DNA of 64,000 nucleotides from Bradyrhizobium sp. AZCC 1721. Lineage in GTDB: Bacteria; Pseudomonadota; Alphaproteobacteria; Rhizobiales; Xanthobacteraceae. Of this stretch, positions 44,522 through 53,855 are shown piece after piece. The notes under the pieces are model-generated. The model saw only the letters and a program-made list of their open reading frames with translations. It was not told the DNA's origin and did not search any database. The stretch lies in the NCBI RefSeq assembly GCF_036924715.1, contig NZ_JAZHSB010000001.1:2471001-2535000 (forward strand), given 5' to 3'. Both the position numbers and the translations under genes were made by a program. Every line of letters begins with the position of its first letter. The first letter of the stretch is position 1.

Positions 44522-47500
44522 ATGGATCGCCTGGTCGCCCTAGCCGTCAGCCGCCGCTATTTGATGGTCGGCATGTTCATCGCCGTGGTGGTCGGCGGCC
44601 TGATCGCGTTCAAGCAGCTCAACATCGAGGCCTATCCCGATCCGACCCCGCCGATGGTCGACATCGTGACCCAAAGCCCGGGGCTGTCGTCGGAAGAGAT
44701 CGAACGCTACATCACGATCCCGATCGAAACCCAGGTCGCCGGCATCAAGAACCTGCGCACCATCCGCACCATCTCGCTGTACGGATTGTCCGACGTCAAG
44801 CTGCAGTTCTCGTTCGACTACACCTATGACGAAGCGCTGCAGCAGGTGTTGAACCGGCTGTCGCAGCTCGCGCCACTGCCGGGCAATGTGCAGCCGACCA
44901 TCTCGCCGCTCAGCCCGACCGGCGAAATCTTCCGCTACCGGCTGAAGGGCCCGCCGAATTACAGCGTGCTCGACCTCAAGACGCTGCAGGACTGGGTGTT
45001 GCAACGCCGCTTCCGCGCGGTGCCCGGCGTCATCGACGTCACCGGCTGGGGCGGCAAGACCAAGACCTACGAGCTGCAGGTCGATTTCAACAAGCTCGTC
45101 GCCAACGGGCTGACGCTGCCGCAGGTGCTGCAGGCCGTTTCTAACGCCAACATCAACGTCGGCGGCAACACCGTCAATATCGGCGCGCAATCCGCCGTGG
45201 TGCGCGGCGTCGGGCTGATCCGCTCGATCGACGACCTCAACAACACCATGGTATCGCAGTCCGGCGGCAATCCGGTGCTGGTGCGCGACATCGCCCATGT
45301 CACGATCGGCGAGAAGCCGCGGCTCGGCATCGCCGGCCTCGACCAGGACGACGACATCGTGCAGGGCATCGTCCTGATGCGGCGCGGCGAGCAGAGTTCG
45401 CCGACCATTGCCCGGGTCGAAAAGCTCGTTCACGACATCAATCATTCCTCGATCCTGCCGCCCGGCGTGCAGATCGAGCGCATCTACGACCGCAAGGATC
45501 TGATCGACATCACCACGCATACGGTGCTGCACAACATGGTGGTCGGGATCATCCTGATCGTGTTGCTGCAATGGGTGTTTCTGGGCGATCTCCGCAGCGC
45601 GCTGATCGTCGGCGCAACGATCCCCTTCGCGCTGTTCTTCGCCGTGATCATCCTGGTGCTGCGCGGCGAATCCGCCAATCTGCTGTCGGTCGGCGCGATC
45701 GATTTCGGCCTGATCGTCGACGCCACCGTGATCATGGTGGAGGCGATCTTCCGGCGGTTGACGCAGACCACCGCGCTGTCGGAAGCCGAGCGCAGCGACA
45801 TCTCGTCCGACACCACGATTGGGATGAAGAGCCACGCCATCCTGTCTGCGGCGGTCGACGTGTCGCGCTCGATCTTCTTCGCCGCCGCGATCATCATCGC
45901 AGCCTTCCTGCCGCTGTTCACGCTGAGCGGCGTCGAAGGCAATATCTTCGGGCCGATGGCGCGGACCTATGCCTATGCGCTGGCCGGCGGGCTGATCGCG
46001 ACCTTCACGGTGACGCCGGCGCTGAGCGCGATCATCCTGCCCTCGCATCTGGATGAAGCCGAAACCTGGATCGTGAAACAGCTCGACCGGCTGTACGTGC
46101 CGGTGCTGAAATGGGCCCTCGTAAACCGCAGGATCGTACTCACCGGCGCGGCCGTTCTAGTGCTCATGACCATTGCTTTCGCGCGGCTGCTCGGACTGGA
46201 ATTCCTGCCCAAGCTGGAAGAGGGCAATTTGTGGATCCGCGCCACGCTGCCGCCGACCATCTCGCTGCAGGAGGGCAATGCCTACGTCAACGAGATGCGC
46301 AAGATCATCCGCGCGCGTCCTGAGGTGGAATCGGTGGTGTCGCAACACGGCCGGCCCGACGACGGAACGGACGCCGCCGGTCTCTTCAATGCGGAGTTTT
46401 TCGCGCCGCTCAAGCCGAATAGCGAGTGGCCTGATACCCATGACAAGGACGAGCTGACAGCGCAATTGCTGGGGCAGTTGCAGGACAACTTCCCGGGCGT
46501 CGAGTTCAACTTCTCGCAATACCTGCAGGACAACGTCTCGGAGGCCGTCTCGGGCGTCAAGGGCGAGAACTCGATCAAGCTCTACGGCAACGACCTGCAG
46601 GCTCTGACGGATACCGCCAACAAGATCAAATCCGTGCTTGGCACGGTGCAGGGCGTTACCGACCTCGCAGTGTTCACTTCGCTCGGCCAACCCACAATCC
46701 AGATCGATATCGATCGTGCCCGCGCGGCACGCTATGGCCTATCGCCCGGTGATATCAACGCCACCATCAAGGTCGCCATCGGCGGCGACAGCGCCGGCGA
46801 TCTCTATGAGCCCGGCAGCGACCGGCATTTCCCGATCATCGTTCGCCTCGCGCCCGAATACCGAAAGAGCGCGGAAGCGATCCATAACTTACGGATCGGC
46901 GTGGCCGGGCAGGGCGGCACGATCACGCAGATCCCGCTCAGCGAGGTCGCCTCGATCAACCTGATCTCGGGCGCCGCCTATATCTACCGCGAACAGCAGG
47001 AGCGTTATCTACCGATCAAGTTCTCGGTCCGCAACCGCGATCTCGGCAGCGCGATCCATGAAGCGCAGGACAAGGTCGCCGCCGAGGTGCAATTGCCGCC
47101 GGGATCGCGGATCGAATGGGTCGGCGAATTCGGCAATCTGCAGGACGCCATCCGGCGGCTGTCGATTGTGGTGCCGATCAGCCTGGCGCTGATCGGTGTG
47201 CTGCTGTTCTTCAACTTCGGCTCGATGGTCGATACGCTGCTCGCGATGAGCGTGATCCCGATGGCGATCTTCGGCGGCGTGCTCGGGCTGTTGATCTCGG
47301 GAATTCCCTTCAGCGTGTCGGCGGCAATCGGATTCATCGCGCTGTTCGGAATCGCCGTGATGGACGGCATCATCATCCTGTCGCAGTACAATCAACTCAT
47401 CGACGAAGGCTATGAGCGGATGCGGGCGGTGATCCGCACCGGCGAACTGCAATTACGGCCGGTGCTGATGACCTGCGTGGTGGCCGGCGTCGGCCTGCTG

Positions 47501-47644
47501 CCGGCGGCGGTGTCGGAGGGAATCGGTTCGCAGGTGCAAAAGCCGTTGGCGATCGTGGTCGTCACCGGCATGATGCTGGCGCCGCTGGTGATCCTGGTGA
47601 CGCTGCCGGTGCTGATCTCGGTGTTTTCGCGCCGCGCGCGCTAG
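44522..47644 (+). CDS. Heavy-metal-type RND efflux pump (CusA/CzcA family)
   Basis: A 1040-residue inner-membrane antiporter with two repeats of six membrane segments and two large periplasmic loops. Family blocks include NIEAYPDPTPPMVDIVTQSPGLSSEEIE, IERIYDRKDLID and, in the fourth helix, GAIDFGLIVDATVIMVEAIFRRL. That helix normally reads DFGxxVDGxxxxxEN in metal-exporting members. The first aspartates are kept, but the Gly and final Asn are replaced by Ala. It uses proton flow to drive export with the adaptor encoded upstream. No outer-membrane channel gene is adjacent; the TolC-family gene at 57473 is a distant candidate. The substrate may be a metal ion, but this is inference. Confidence 0.88.
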   Translation: MDRLVALAVSRRYLMVGMFIAVVVGGLIAFKQLNIEAYPDPTPPMVDIVTQSPGLSSEEIERYITIPIETQVAGIKNLRTIRTISLYGLSDVKLQFSFDYTYDEALQQVLNRLSQLAPLPGNVQPTISPLSPTGEIFRYRLKGPPNYSVLDLKTLQDWVLQRRFRAVPGVIDVTGWGGKTKTYELQVDFNKLVANGLTLPQVLQAVSNANINVGGNTVNIGAQSAVVRGVGLIRSIDDLNNTMVSQSGGNPVLVRDIAHVTIGEKPRLGIAGLDQDDDIVQGIVLMRRGEQSSPTIARVEKLVHDINHSSILPPGVQIERIYDRKDLIDITTHTVLHNMVVGIILIVLLQWVFLGDLRSALIVGATIPFALFFAVIILVLRGESANLLSVGAIDFGLIVDATVIMVEAIFRRLTQTTALSEAERSDISSDTTIGMKSHAILSAAVDVSRSIFFAAAIIIAAFLPLFTLSGVEGNIFGPMARTYAYALAGGLIATFTVTPALSAIILPSHLDEAETWIVKQLDRLYVPVLKWALVNRRIVLTGAAVLVLMTIAFARLLGLEFLPKLEEGNLWIRATLPPTISLQEGNAYVNEMRKIIRARPEVESVVSQHGRPDDGTDAAGLFNAEFFAPLKPNSEWPDTHDKDELTAQLLGQLQDNFPGVEFNFSQYLQDNVSEAVSGVKGENSIKLYGNDLQALTDTANKIKSVLGTVQGVTDLAVFTSLGQPTIQIDIDRARAARYGLSPGDINATIKVAIGGDSAGDLYEPGSDRHFPIIVRLAPEYRKSAEAIHNLRIGVAGQGGTITQIPLSEVASINLISGAAYIYREQQERYLPIKFSVRNRDLGSAIHEAQDKVAAEVQLPPGSRIEWVGEFGNLQDAIRRLSIVVPISLALIGVLLFFNFGSMVDTLLAMSVIPMAIFGGVLGLLISGIPFSVSAAIGFIALFGIAVMDGIIILSQYNQLIDEGYERMRAVIRTGELQLRPVLMTCVVAGVGLLPAAVSEGIGSQVQKPLAIVVVTGMMLAPLVILVTLPVLISVFSRRAR

Positions 47645-47749
47645 AATCCGTATGGGCACGTGCCCATGTTTCCTGCCCACTCGGTTTGTGGTTGACGCGA
47701 TCCGGCGGCCGTTCCTTGATGCTGGCAGGTTCAACCGCAGGAGCAAGCC

Positions 47750-49225
47750 ATGCGGATCGAGGAAAGCCAAGGATCCAGCCAAGGATCTAGCCAAGGACCT
47801 ACGGGGCAACAAAACGGCCACGCGCCGCCGGCGAAATCGGCGCCCACGGCCGAGCAGATACTCGGAGAAATCCGCGACTATTGCCGCCAGACGCGCACGG
47901 CCGAATCGACCTTCGGGCGGCTGGTGGTCAATGACGGCAAGCTGGTGTCGCGCTTGCGCGATGGCGCCCGGATCACGACCGGCACGCTCGACAAGGTCCG
48001 CGCCTATCTCGCCGAGCACCGGCCGGAATCGCACGGCGCGCCGGCCAATTCGCTCTCGGCCAAACCACTGAACGACACGGCCGCCGCCAATGCCGTCGCG
48101 CCGCCGGGCTTCCGATTCTTCGACAACCGCCAAAAATACCTGCTGTTCGTTTCGACCTGCAGCGAGAAGACCGAGGTCGGCAACCGCATTTCGCTCGAGC
48201 TCGGCAATCTGCAGCCGACACCGCCGGCGCTTCGTATCTTCGATGCCGGCGTCGGCGACGGCACCGTGCTGTCGCGGGTGATGCGGGCGGTACATGCGCG
48301 CTTCCCCACCATGCCGCTCTATGTCGTGGCGAAGGAAATCAGTTACGAAGACGTCCGCCTGATGCTGGAGAAAATGGCGGACCGCCTGTTCGAGCATCCC
48401 GCCACCGTGCTGGTCGTGACCAACCTCTATTACGCCGAGGCGCCGTGGCTGACGCCACGCTCGGTCACGTCAGCGCGAGGCCTGATCTGGAAAGACGTCA
48501 CGCTATCAGGCAACACCGCGCACGGTTTCGCCGAGCAGATTGGCGAGCTCGAAAGCTTTCTCGCCGAGAACTGGCGCGCAGGCATCAGCCCTACCACGGG
48601 CAATCCGGTCTATCAGCGCCCGGTGATCCTGACGCTGCGGCGTGAGGATCATTCCTTCCTGCTCGATCCGATCATGCCGCGGCCCGGCCGCGTGATGGCC
48701 GATTACGATCTGGTCATCGCCTCGCAACCCTATCGGGCGCGGGCGAGCGTCGAGTTCAAGGCTTCGAAAGTGGTGACACCGCTGGTCAAGGCGCTGCGCC
48801 CGGGTGGGCGGCTGATCGGCATCCATTCGCATGGCAAGGATCCCGGCATCGAGATCATCGACCAGATTTGGCCTGACGATGATCCCTTCAAGACCGACCG
48901 CTACGCGATCCTGCGCCAGGTCAAGCACGAGCTTGGCGCGGCCGCACGCCACTACAATTTCAATGCGTCCTCGGATGCACGCTCGATCTTCCGCTACCAC
49001 ATGCACACGCTGCCGGACGAGGTCAGCGGCCCGATCGGCACCTCGACGCTGTTCGCCGCCTGGAACGCCGCGATCTATGTGGCGCAGATCGAGGACAACA
49101 GGTTGTCGGAAGTGGTTCGCGATGGCCGCTATTTTGAAGCCACCGACCGCGTGCTGAAGAAACATGGCGGCCTCTGGTTCAACGACGAGACCTATGTGAT
49201 CTCGCGCCGCCGCGCGCCGGCATGA
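47750..49225 (+). CDS. HTH-like plus Rossmann-fold (SAM methyltransferase-like) protein, copy 2
   Basis: A 491-residue paralogue of the protein encoded at 13574. After a Gln/Ser/Gly-rich leader (a GSSQ repeat), it has the same HTH-like part TFGRLVVNDGKLVSRLRDG and the block FRFFDNRQKYLLFVSTCSEK. Motif I-like LRIFDAGVGDGTVLSRVMR follows, then LFEHPATVLVVTN, DLVIASQPYRARA, LRPGGRLIGIHSHGKDPG and GTSTLFAAWNAAIYVAQIED. AGGAGC precedes the start. Its stop overlaps the start of the methylenetetrahydrofolate-reductase-like gene (ATGA), so the two are translationally coupled. Function is unknown; SAM binding is inferred from motif I. It differs from copy 1 mainly in the longer N-terminal leader and linker. 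Confidence 0.75.
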   Translation: MRIEESQGSSQGSSQGPTGQQNGHAPPAKSAPTAEQILGEIRDYCRQTRTAESTFGRLVVNDGKLVSRLRDGARITTGTLDKVRAYLAEHRPESHGAPANSLSAKPLNDTAAANAVAPPGFRFFDNRQKYLLFVSTCSEKTEVGNRISLELGNLQPTPPALRIFDAGVGDGTVLSRVMRAVHARFPTMPLYVVAKEISYEDVRLMLEKMADRLFEHPATVLVVTNLYYAEAPWLTPRSVTSARGLIWKDVTLSGNTAHGFAEQIGELESFLAENWRAGISPTTGNPVYQRPVILTLRREDHSFLLDPIMPRPGRVMADYDLVIASQPYRARASVEFKASKVVTPLVKALRPGGRLIGIHSHGKDPGIEIIDQIWPDDDPFKTDRYAILRQVKHELGAAARHYNFNASSDARSIFRYHMHTLPDEVSGPIGTSTLFAAWNAAIYVAQIEDNRLSEVVRDGRYFEATDRVLKKHGGLWFNDETYVISRRRAPA

Positions 49226-50148
49226 CAAAGGAGGCGCTCGTGATCGTCTCCGATCAAGCATCCGCCAGATTAGTCGCACTATTGCCGAAGGCCTCCGTCG
49301 AAATCTCCTCGCGCGGGCATCAGGTCGCGGAACTGAGCGATCATTTCGTTGGAGGCACCGACGTCACGATCACGTTCCTGCCCGGCGATAATTATCGCCA
49401 CAACATTGAGACGGCTGTCGCGCTGCGCCGCGCCGGCTACAATCCGGTGCCCCATATCGCGGCGCGCGAAATGGCCTCGCGGGATGCATTCAACGATTTC
49501 CTGGCGCGTGCGCGCGGCGAAGCCGATGTCTCGCGCATCCTCCTGATCGCCGGCGATGTCGCTGCTGCGAGAGGCCCGTTCAAATCGACACGCGATGTTG
49601 CTGGCAGCGGCTTGCTCGAGGGGCACGCGATTGCATCCGTCAGCGTGGCCGGTCATCCCGAGGGACACCCCTATCTCGATCTGCCAGAAGCGCTGGACGG
49701 CCTCAAGGCGTGGCGCGACTGGGGGCGGCGGACGGGAACGCGGGTCGATGTCGTCACTCAATTCTGCTTCGAGAGCACGCCGATCCTGGAATGGATCGGC
49801 GCCCTCGATCGCGCGGGCATCGATCTGCCTGTTATCGTCGGTCTGGCCGGCCCGGCAACGCCGGCGACATTGACAAAATTCGCGCTCCGTTGCGGCATTG
49901 GCAATTCGATGCGCGCGCTGCGGGCCCAGATCGGCCGGTTCGGCCGCCTGCTGACGGACACCGGACCTGACGACGTCGTCAGGGGATTGCGAGCGGTGCC
50001 TGCGGCGGCAACCGCGCCGATCGCCGGATTCCACCTGTTCCCGTTCGGCGGCCTGCGCAAGGCCGGTGACTGGCTGCGCAATTACGACCGCGACCCGTTC
50101 GGACAGCAGCGGGCCGCGATGTCGAGTGCCGGGCTTCAGAACCCGTAG
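49222..50148 (+). CDS. Methylenetetrahydrofolate reductase-like protein
   Basis: A 308-residue protein of the MetF TIM-barrel family. VTITFLPGDNYRHNIETAVALRRAGYNPVPHIAAREM matches the early strand-helix region of the short Rhizobiales members, and RILLIAGDVAAARGPF fits the FAD-binding strand. DVVTQFCFESTPILEWI carries the Gln/Phe pair seen at the folate site. MetF reduces 5,10-methylenetetrahydrofolate to the methyl form, which feeds methionine synthesis. The enzyme is divergent from housekeeping MetF, so activity needs caution. It starts inside the stop of the HTH-Rossmann gene and ends in a 13-base overlap with the convergent amidohydrolase gene. Confidence 0.8.
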   Translation: MTKEALVIVSDQASARLVALLPKASVEISSRGHQVAELSDHFVGGTDVTITFLPGDNYRHNIETAVALRRAGYNPVPHIAAREMASRDAFNDFLARARGEADVSRILLIAGDVAAARGPFKSTRDVAGSGLLEGHAIASVSVAGHPEGHPYLDLPEALDGLKAWRDWGRRTGTRVDVVTQFCFESTPILEWIGALDRAGIDLPVIVGLAGPATPATLTKFALRCGIGNSMRALRAQIGRFGRLLTDTGPDDVVRGLRAVPAAATAPIAGFHLFPFGGLRKAGDWLRNYDRDPFGQQRAAMSSAGLQNP

Positions 50149-51101
50149 AGCTGTGCGGGATTGTCGACCAGAATCTTCTTGCGGATCGCCGCATCCGGCG
50201 CCCACACCGGAAGCTGATTCAACAGCCGTCCGTCGTCGATCTGAAACAGCGGCGTGACGTCGGTGATCGTCTTGTCGGCAGGCGTGACCGAGTTGGGGTG
50301 CGGCCAATCGGTGCCCCAGACGATGCAGTCGGGATTGGCGGATATCAGCGCCTTGGCGAGCGGGATGCAATCGGTGTAATCGGGCGCGAGTTTGGAGGCG
50401 CGATAGGCCCCGGAAATCTTCACATAGGCCTTGCCCGATTTGACGAGATCCACGAGGTCGGCAAATCCCGGCTGCTCGACACCAAGGGCTGCCTTGGCGC
50501 CGCCGAAATGATCGAACACGACCGGCACCGGGGAGGTCATCACCAGGTCCTTGATCGCGGTGATCATCGCCGGGTTGGTGTAAATCTGCACGTGCCAGCC
50601 GCGCGCCTTCATGCGTTCGACAGCGGTCGTAAATCGCGGACGGGCGACGCTCGGATCGTTGACGCCGCCGGTTGCGAGGTTGAGGCGGACACCGCGAATG
50701 CCGGCCTTGCCCATGACATCGAGATCGCCCTCCGACGTCTTGTCGTCGATCACCGCAACCCCGCGCGCGGTCGGCCCCCGTGCCGCCATGCCGAACAGCG
50801 TGGCCGAATTGTCGGTGCCGTAGATCGAGGGCGTCACGATCACCACGCGCTCCATGTGCAGCGCCTTGTGCAGGGCGGTCATTTCCTCGGGCGAGGCCAG
50901 TTCGGGCGTATAGACGCGGCCGGAGAAGAACGGGAATTTTTCGGGATCGGGGTGGATATGGGTGTGGCAGTCGCAGGCGTCCGCGGGAACGTCGAAATTC
51001 ACCGGCGTCGCCGGCTGCGACGCTTTGGCCGAGGCGGTTCTACTGTTCATGATCACTCCGGCTGCGATGGAGGCGAACATCATACTGCGTCGCGTCAGCA
51101 T
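50136..51101 (-). CDS. Exported amidohydrolase (2-pyrone-4,6-dicarboxylate lactonase-like)
   Basis: A 321-residue TIM-barrel hydrolase with a twin-arginine-type signal (LTRRSMMFASIAAGVIM). Metal-binding residues appear in DACDCHTHIHPD (HxH), VVFDHFGG and GTDWPHPN. It is related to the lactonase/amidohydrolase group that acts on carboxylated lactones, usually with one divalent metal. The start at 51101 is supported by GGGA upstream and by the signal peptide; the frame is open to 51326. A periplasmic location would be unusual for this group and rests on the signal alone. The substrate is unknown. Confidence 0.82.
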   Translation of the reverse strand: MLTRRSMMFASIAAGVIMNSRTASAKASQPATPVNFDVPADACDCHTHIHPDPEKFPFFSGRVYTPELASPEEMTALHKALHMERVVIVTPSIYGTDNSATLFGMAARGPTARGVAVIDDKTSEGDLDVMGKAGIRGVRLNLATGGVNDPSVARPRFTTAVERMKARGWHVQIYTNPAMITAIKDLVMTSPVPVVFDHFGGAKAALGVEQPGFADLVDLVKSGKAYVKISGAYRASKLAPDYTDCIPLAKALISANPDCIVWGTDWPHPNSVTPADKTITDVTPLFQIDDGRLLNQLPVWAPDAAIRKKILVDNPAQLYGF

Positions 51102-51249
51102 TGGTGTTCTCCCAGCGATTTGTGTTGTTGTTGGCGGTTCGGACAGGGGTGTTGCCGTCACCTTCAGCGCTTCCCAAGCGACCGGCATTGTTTCACCGCG
51201 GTCTGCGCGGAGAGAATATCGGGAGAAGTCGGCCGCGGGAAGGCGCCGC

Positions 51250-51813
51250 TCATGCCGCACCGCCGTCATGGCGGCCGATCGTTCCGCGAACTTCCGCGAC
51301 CAGTTCGGGCAACAGCCGCGATCCATCCATCCGCAGCACGGGGCAGGGCAGTTTGGCGAGCCAGGCCTGATGCTTTGCCTGAGTGCGGCTCACATTGCCT
51401 TCCTCATAGCCTGACGCCCATTCGATGAATTCCTCGGTCTCTGCATGCCGGTGGCCACCGGGCGCCACCGCCTCAGTGCCAAATTGGGTAGCCTCGCGGG
51501 CGCGCAGCCGCTGCAATCGTATCTCGCGAGGGGTTGTGAGAAAGATCACCACGTCGAAATCCGGGATCAGCACGTCACCCCAACCGTTAAGCGACCCGCT
51601 CAATACCCAGGCCGCGCGCGGCAGGAAGACATCCCGCATCAGCTTCAGGCGCTCCCCAACGTCGCGCATGTGCCGGTAGGGCGGATCGGTCGGCAGCCAG
51701 AAGTAATCGTCGGTGTCGTGATGCGGGATGGCCAACGCAGTGGCGAGAGCGCGGCCGAGGCTGGTGACGTCCGCGCCCGATGCTCCCATCACATGTATGC
51801 GACAGCTCTGCAT
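51250..51813 (-). CDS. Adenylate kinase-like P-loop protein lacking the usual P-loop lysine
   Basis: A 187-residue protein. The N-terminal strand and loop RIHVMGASGADVTSLGRALA sits where a Walker A motif would be, but the Lys is replaced by Val/Thr-type residues, as in a known group of AAA-type small kinases with GASGxGxTTLG. It continues with IPHHDTDDYFWLPTDPPY, WVLSGSLNGWGD and a lid-like RLQRLRAREATQFG. It is probably a nucleotide-binding protein acting on a small molecule. The reaction is unknown. It is divergent from the FAD oxidase gene. Confidence 0.7.
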   Translation of the reverse strand: MQSCRIHVMGASGADVTSLGRALATALAIPHHDTDDYFWLPTDPPYRHMRDVGERLKLMRDVFLPRAAWVLSGSLNGWGDVLIPDFDVVIFLTTPREIRLQRLRAREATQFGTEAVAPGGHRHAETEEFIEWASGYEEGNVSRTQAKHQAWLAKLPCPVLRMDGSRLLPELVAEVRGTIGRHDGGAA

Positions 51814-51931
51814 TTGTTCGCTCCGGTTTATCGCTTCGGTAACGCAACCGGTCTATCGAACCAGAAGCCGCCCAAATTTGACTAAAGATCCGCTCGCCCG
51901 GAATATCTCGCAAATCCCCTGGAATCAATTC

Positions 51932-53527
51932 ATGCACAAATTTTCGCAAAAATTCAAAACCGGCGTCTCCGTTGCCGCCGTGGTCGTCGTGCTGCTCGGC
52001 GTTTACAGCTACCGCAAGCTTCAGGCGCTGGCCGCCGATCCTAACGGGGAAAAGGATTGTGGCCCGGCGGTCGGCGGCGAGCAGGCGAAAATCGATCTGG
52101 AGCGGATCAAGGCGATAGCGCCGCTCAAGGACGTGAAATGGTCGCAGCTTGGCGGCAGCATCAATGATGCGAGCTGTCTCAACAAGACCGAAATCTACGG
52201 CGTGGTCGCGGTGCGCAGCGTCGAGGATATTGCGAAGACGCTGGCCTTTGCGCGCGACAACAAGCTCTCCGTCACCACCGCCGGCGTCCGCCACAGCATG
52301 GGCGGGCACGCCTTCCGCAAGGGCGGCATTGTGCTCGACATGCGCGGCTTCAACAAGATCGTGCTGAACGAGAGCGCGCGGTCGATCACCGTGCAGCCGG
52401 GCGCGACCTGGCACGACATCCAGAATGTCCTACATCCGCGCTTTGCGGTGCGCGCCATGCAGTCGACCGACATCTTCACCGTCGGCGGCTCGATCTCGGT
52501 CAATGCCCATGGCATGGACCATCAGGCCGGCGCGCTCGCGAAATCGATCAAGTCGATGAAGGTGATGCTGGCGGACGGTTCGCTGCGCACGGTATCATCG
52601 ACCGAGAATGCGGATCTGTTCAACCTCGTGGTCGGCGGCTACGGCCTGTTCGGCGTGATCGTCGAGGCCGAGCTCGATATTGCCGACAACCTCGTCTACC
52701 AGACCGGCCGTCGCGTGATGGACTACAAGGAATTTCCGGCGCTGTTCGCCGGCGAGATCGAGAAGGACGCCAATATCGGCCTGATGTACGGCCATCTCTC
52801 GACCGCGCCGAGCACGTTCCTGAGGGAATTGCTGCTCTATACCTACACCAAAATCGACGGCACCGATTTCAAGCGCCAGCCGCTCGGCGAGGTCAGCGGC
52901 ACCAAACTGCGGCGGCTGACCATCAACCTGTCCAAGCAAGGGCCGCTGTTTCAGGAAATAAAGTGGTTGTCGGAAAAGCACATCGAGCATCGGATGGAAA
53001 ACTGCACGGTGACGCGCGCGCAAGCGATCGGATCGGCGGAGGCCTGTCTCGTCAACCGCAATGACCCCATGCACGATTCCGTGCCTTATTTGCGCAACTC
53101 GCTGCCTGACGACACCGACATCCTGCACGAATATTTCATCCCGCGCAGCCAGTTCGTCTCGTTTGTCGATGGCATGCGCAAGGTGCTGACCGACAACAAG
53201 ACCAATCTGCTGAATGCATCGGTCCGCGTCGTACATCAGGAGAATAATTTCCTGACTTATTCGCCGGAGCCGGCGTTCTCGCTGGTGCTATACATCAACC
53301 AGACCACGGACGGCGAGGGCAACCGGCGGATGAAGAAGGCGACGGAAGAACTGATCGACCTCACCATCGCGCACAAGGGCCGGTTCTTCCTGCCTTACCA
53401 GCTCTACTATTCGAAAGACCAGTTGCAGCGCTCATACCCGGAGATCAGCGATTTCTTCGCAGCGAAACGGAAGTATGATCCGGGCGAGTTGTTCACCAAT
53501 ACGTTTTACCAGAAGTACGCGTCGTGA
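51932..53527 (+). CDS. FAD-binding oxidoreductase (PCMH-type, FAD-linked oxidase)
   Basis: A 531-residue protein with an N-terminal hydrophobic anchor (TGVSVAAVVVVLLGVYSY). A type-4 FAD-binding domain follows: VVAVRSVEDIAKTLAFARDN, TTAGVRHSMGGHAF, ITVQPGATWHDIQNVL, VGGSISVNAHGMDHQAGA and VVGGYGLFGVIVEAELD. The C-terminal end KYDPGELFTNTFYQKY is typical of the alditol/lactone-oxidase side of the family. It is probably membrane-anchored, facing the periplasm. The start at 51932 places the anchor at the N-terminus; the frame is open from 51728. The substrate is not known. Confidence 0.88.
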   Translation: MHKFSQKFKTGVSVAAVVVVLLGVYSYRKLQALAADPNGEKDCGPAVGGEQAKIDLERIKAIAPLKDVKWSQLGGSINDASCLNKTEIYGVVAVRSVEDIAKTLAFARDNKLSVTTAGVRHSMGGHAFRKGGIVLDMRGFNKIVLNESARSITVQPGATWHDIQNVLHPRFAVRAMQSTDIFTVGGSISVNAHGMDHQAGALAKSIKSMKVMLADGSLRTVSSTENADLFNLVVGGYGLFGVIVEAELDIADNLVYQTGRRVMDYKEFPALFAGEIEKDANIGLMYGHLSTAPSTFLRELLLYTYTKIDGTDFKRQPLGEVSGTKLRRLTINLSKQGPLFQEIKWLSEKHIEHRMENCTVTRAQAIGSAEACLVNRNDPMHDSVPYLRNSLPDDTDILHEYFIPRSQFVSFVDGMRKVLTDNKTNLLNASVRVVHQENNFLTYSPEPAFSLVLYINQTTDGEGNRRMKKATEELIDLTIAHKGRFFLPYQLYYSKDQLQRSYPEISDFFAAKRKYDPGELFTNTFYQKYAS

Positions 53528-53589
53528 TGCCTGTCTGCCATCCCGAGCATCGTGCATCGCTCAGCAAAGCGAGATGGTAATCATGGACA

Positions 53590-53823
53590 TCACAAGAAAT
53601 CGCGCAGCCTCGCAAGTTCAACGACGAGTTCGGCGGAGATTATTTTGGGGATCAAATCGCCCTGTGCGACGGTATGAATCTCGTAGAGATGACGTTGGCT
53701 GAGCGGTTGCTCCAGAAACTTGGTGATGCATTCATCCAAGGTGCCATCAAGCACCGAGTACGGGGCCGACCAAACAGCGCCTTTGACGCGTTCGTTGTTT
53801 TTCGAAGGCCATTTTTTTAGAAC
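53590..53823 (-). CDS. Small conserved-looking frame without a clear start codon
   Basis: The frame reads VLKKWPSKNNERVKGAVWSAP and ends HLYEIHTVAQGDLIPKIISA...RLRDFL-stop. Its composition is that of a real small protein. However, there is no ATG, GTG or TTG in frame near its beginning. The ribosome binding site-like AAGGAG at the end of the LysM gene leads to a start in another frame that stops at once. A run of seven A bases lies at the join. It may be a small gene with a frameshift or an unusual start, or a remnant. Confidence 0.3.
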   Translation of the reverse strand, partial: VLKKWPSKNNERVKGAVWSAPYSVLDGTLDECITKFLEQPLSQRHLYEIHTVAQGDLIPKIISAELVVELARLRDFL

Positions 53824-53855
53824 GGCAGGAGCATGAAAGTCCGTTTGAGCACTCC

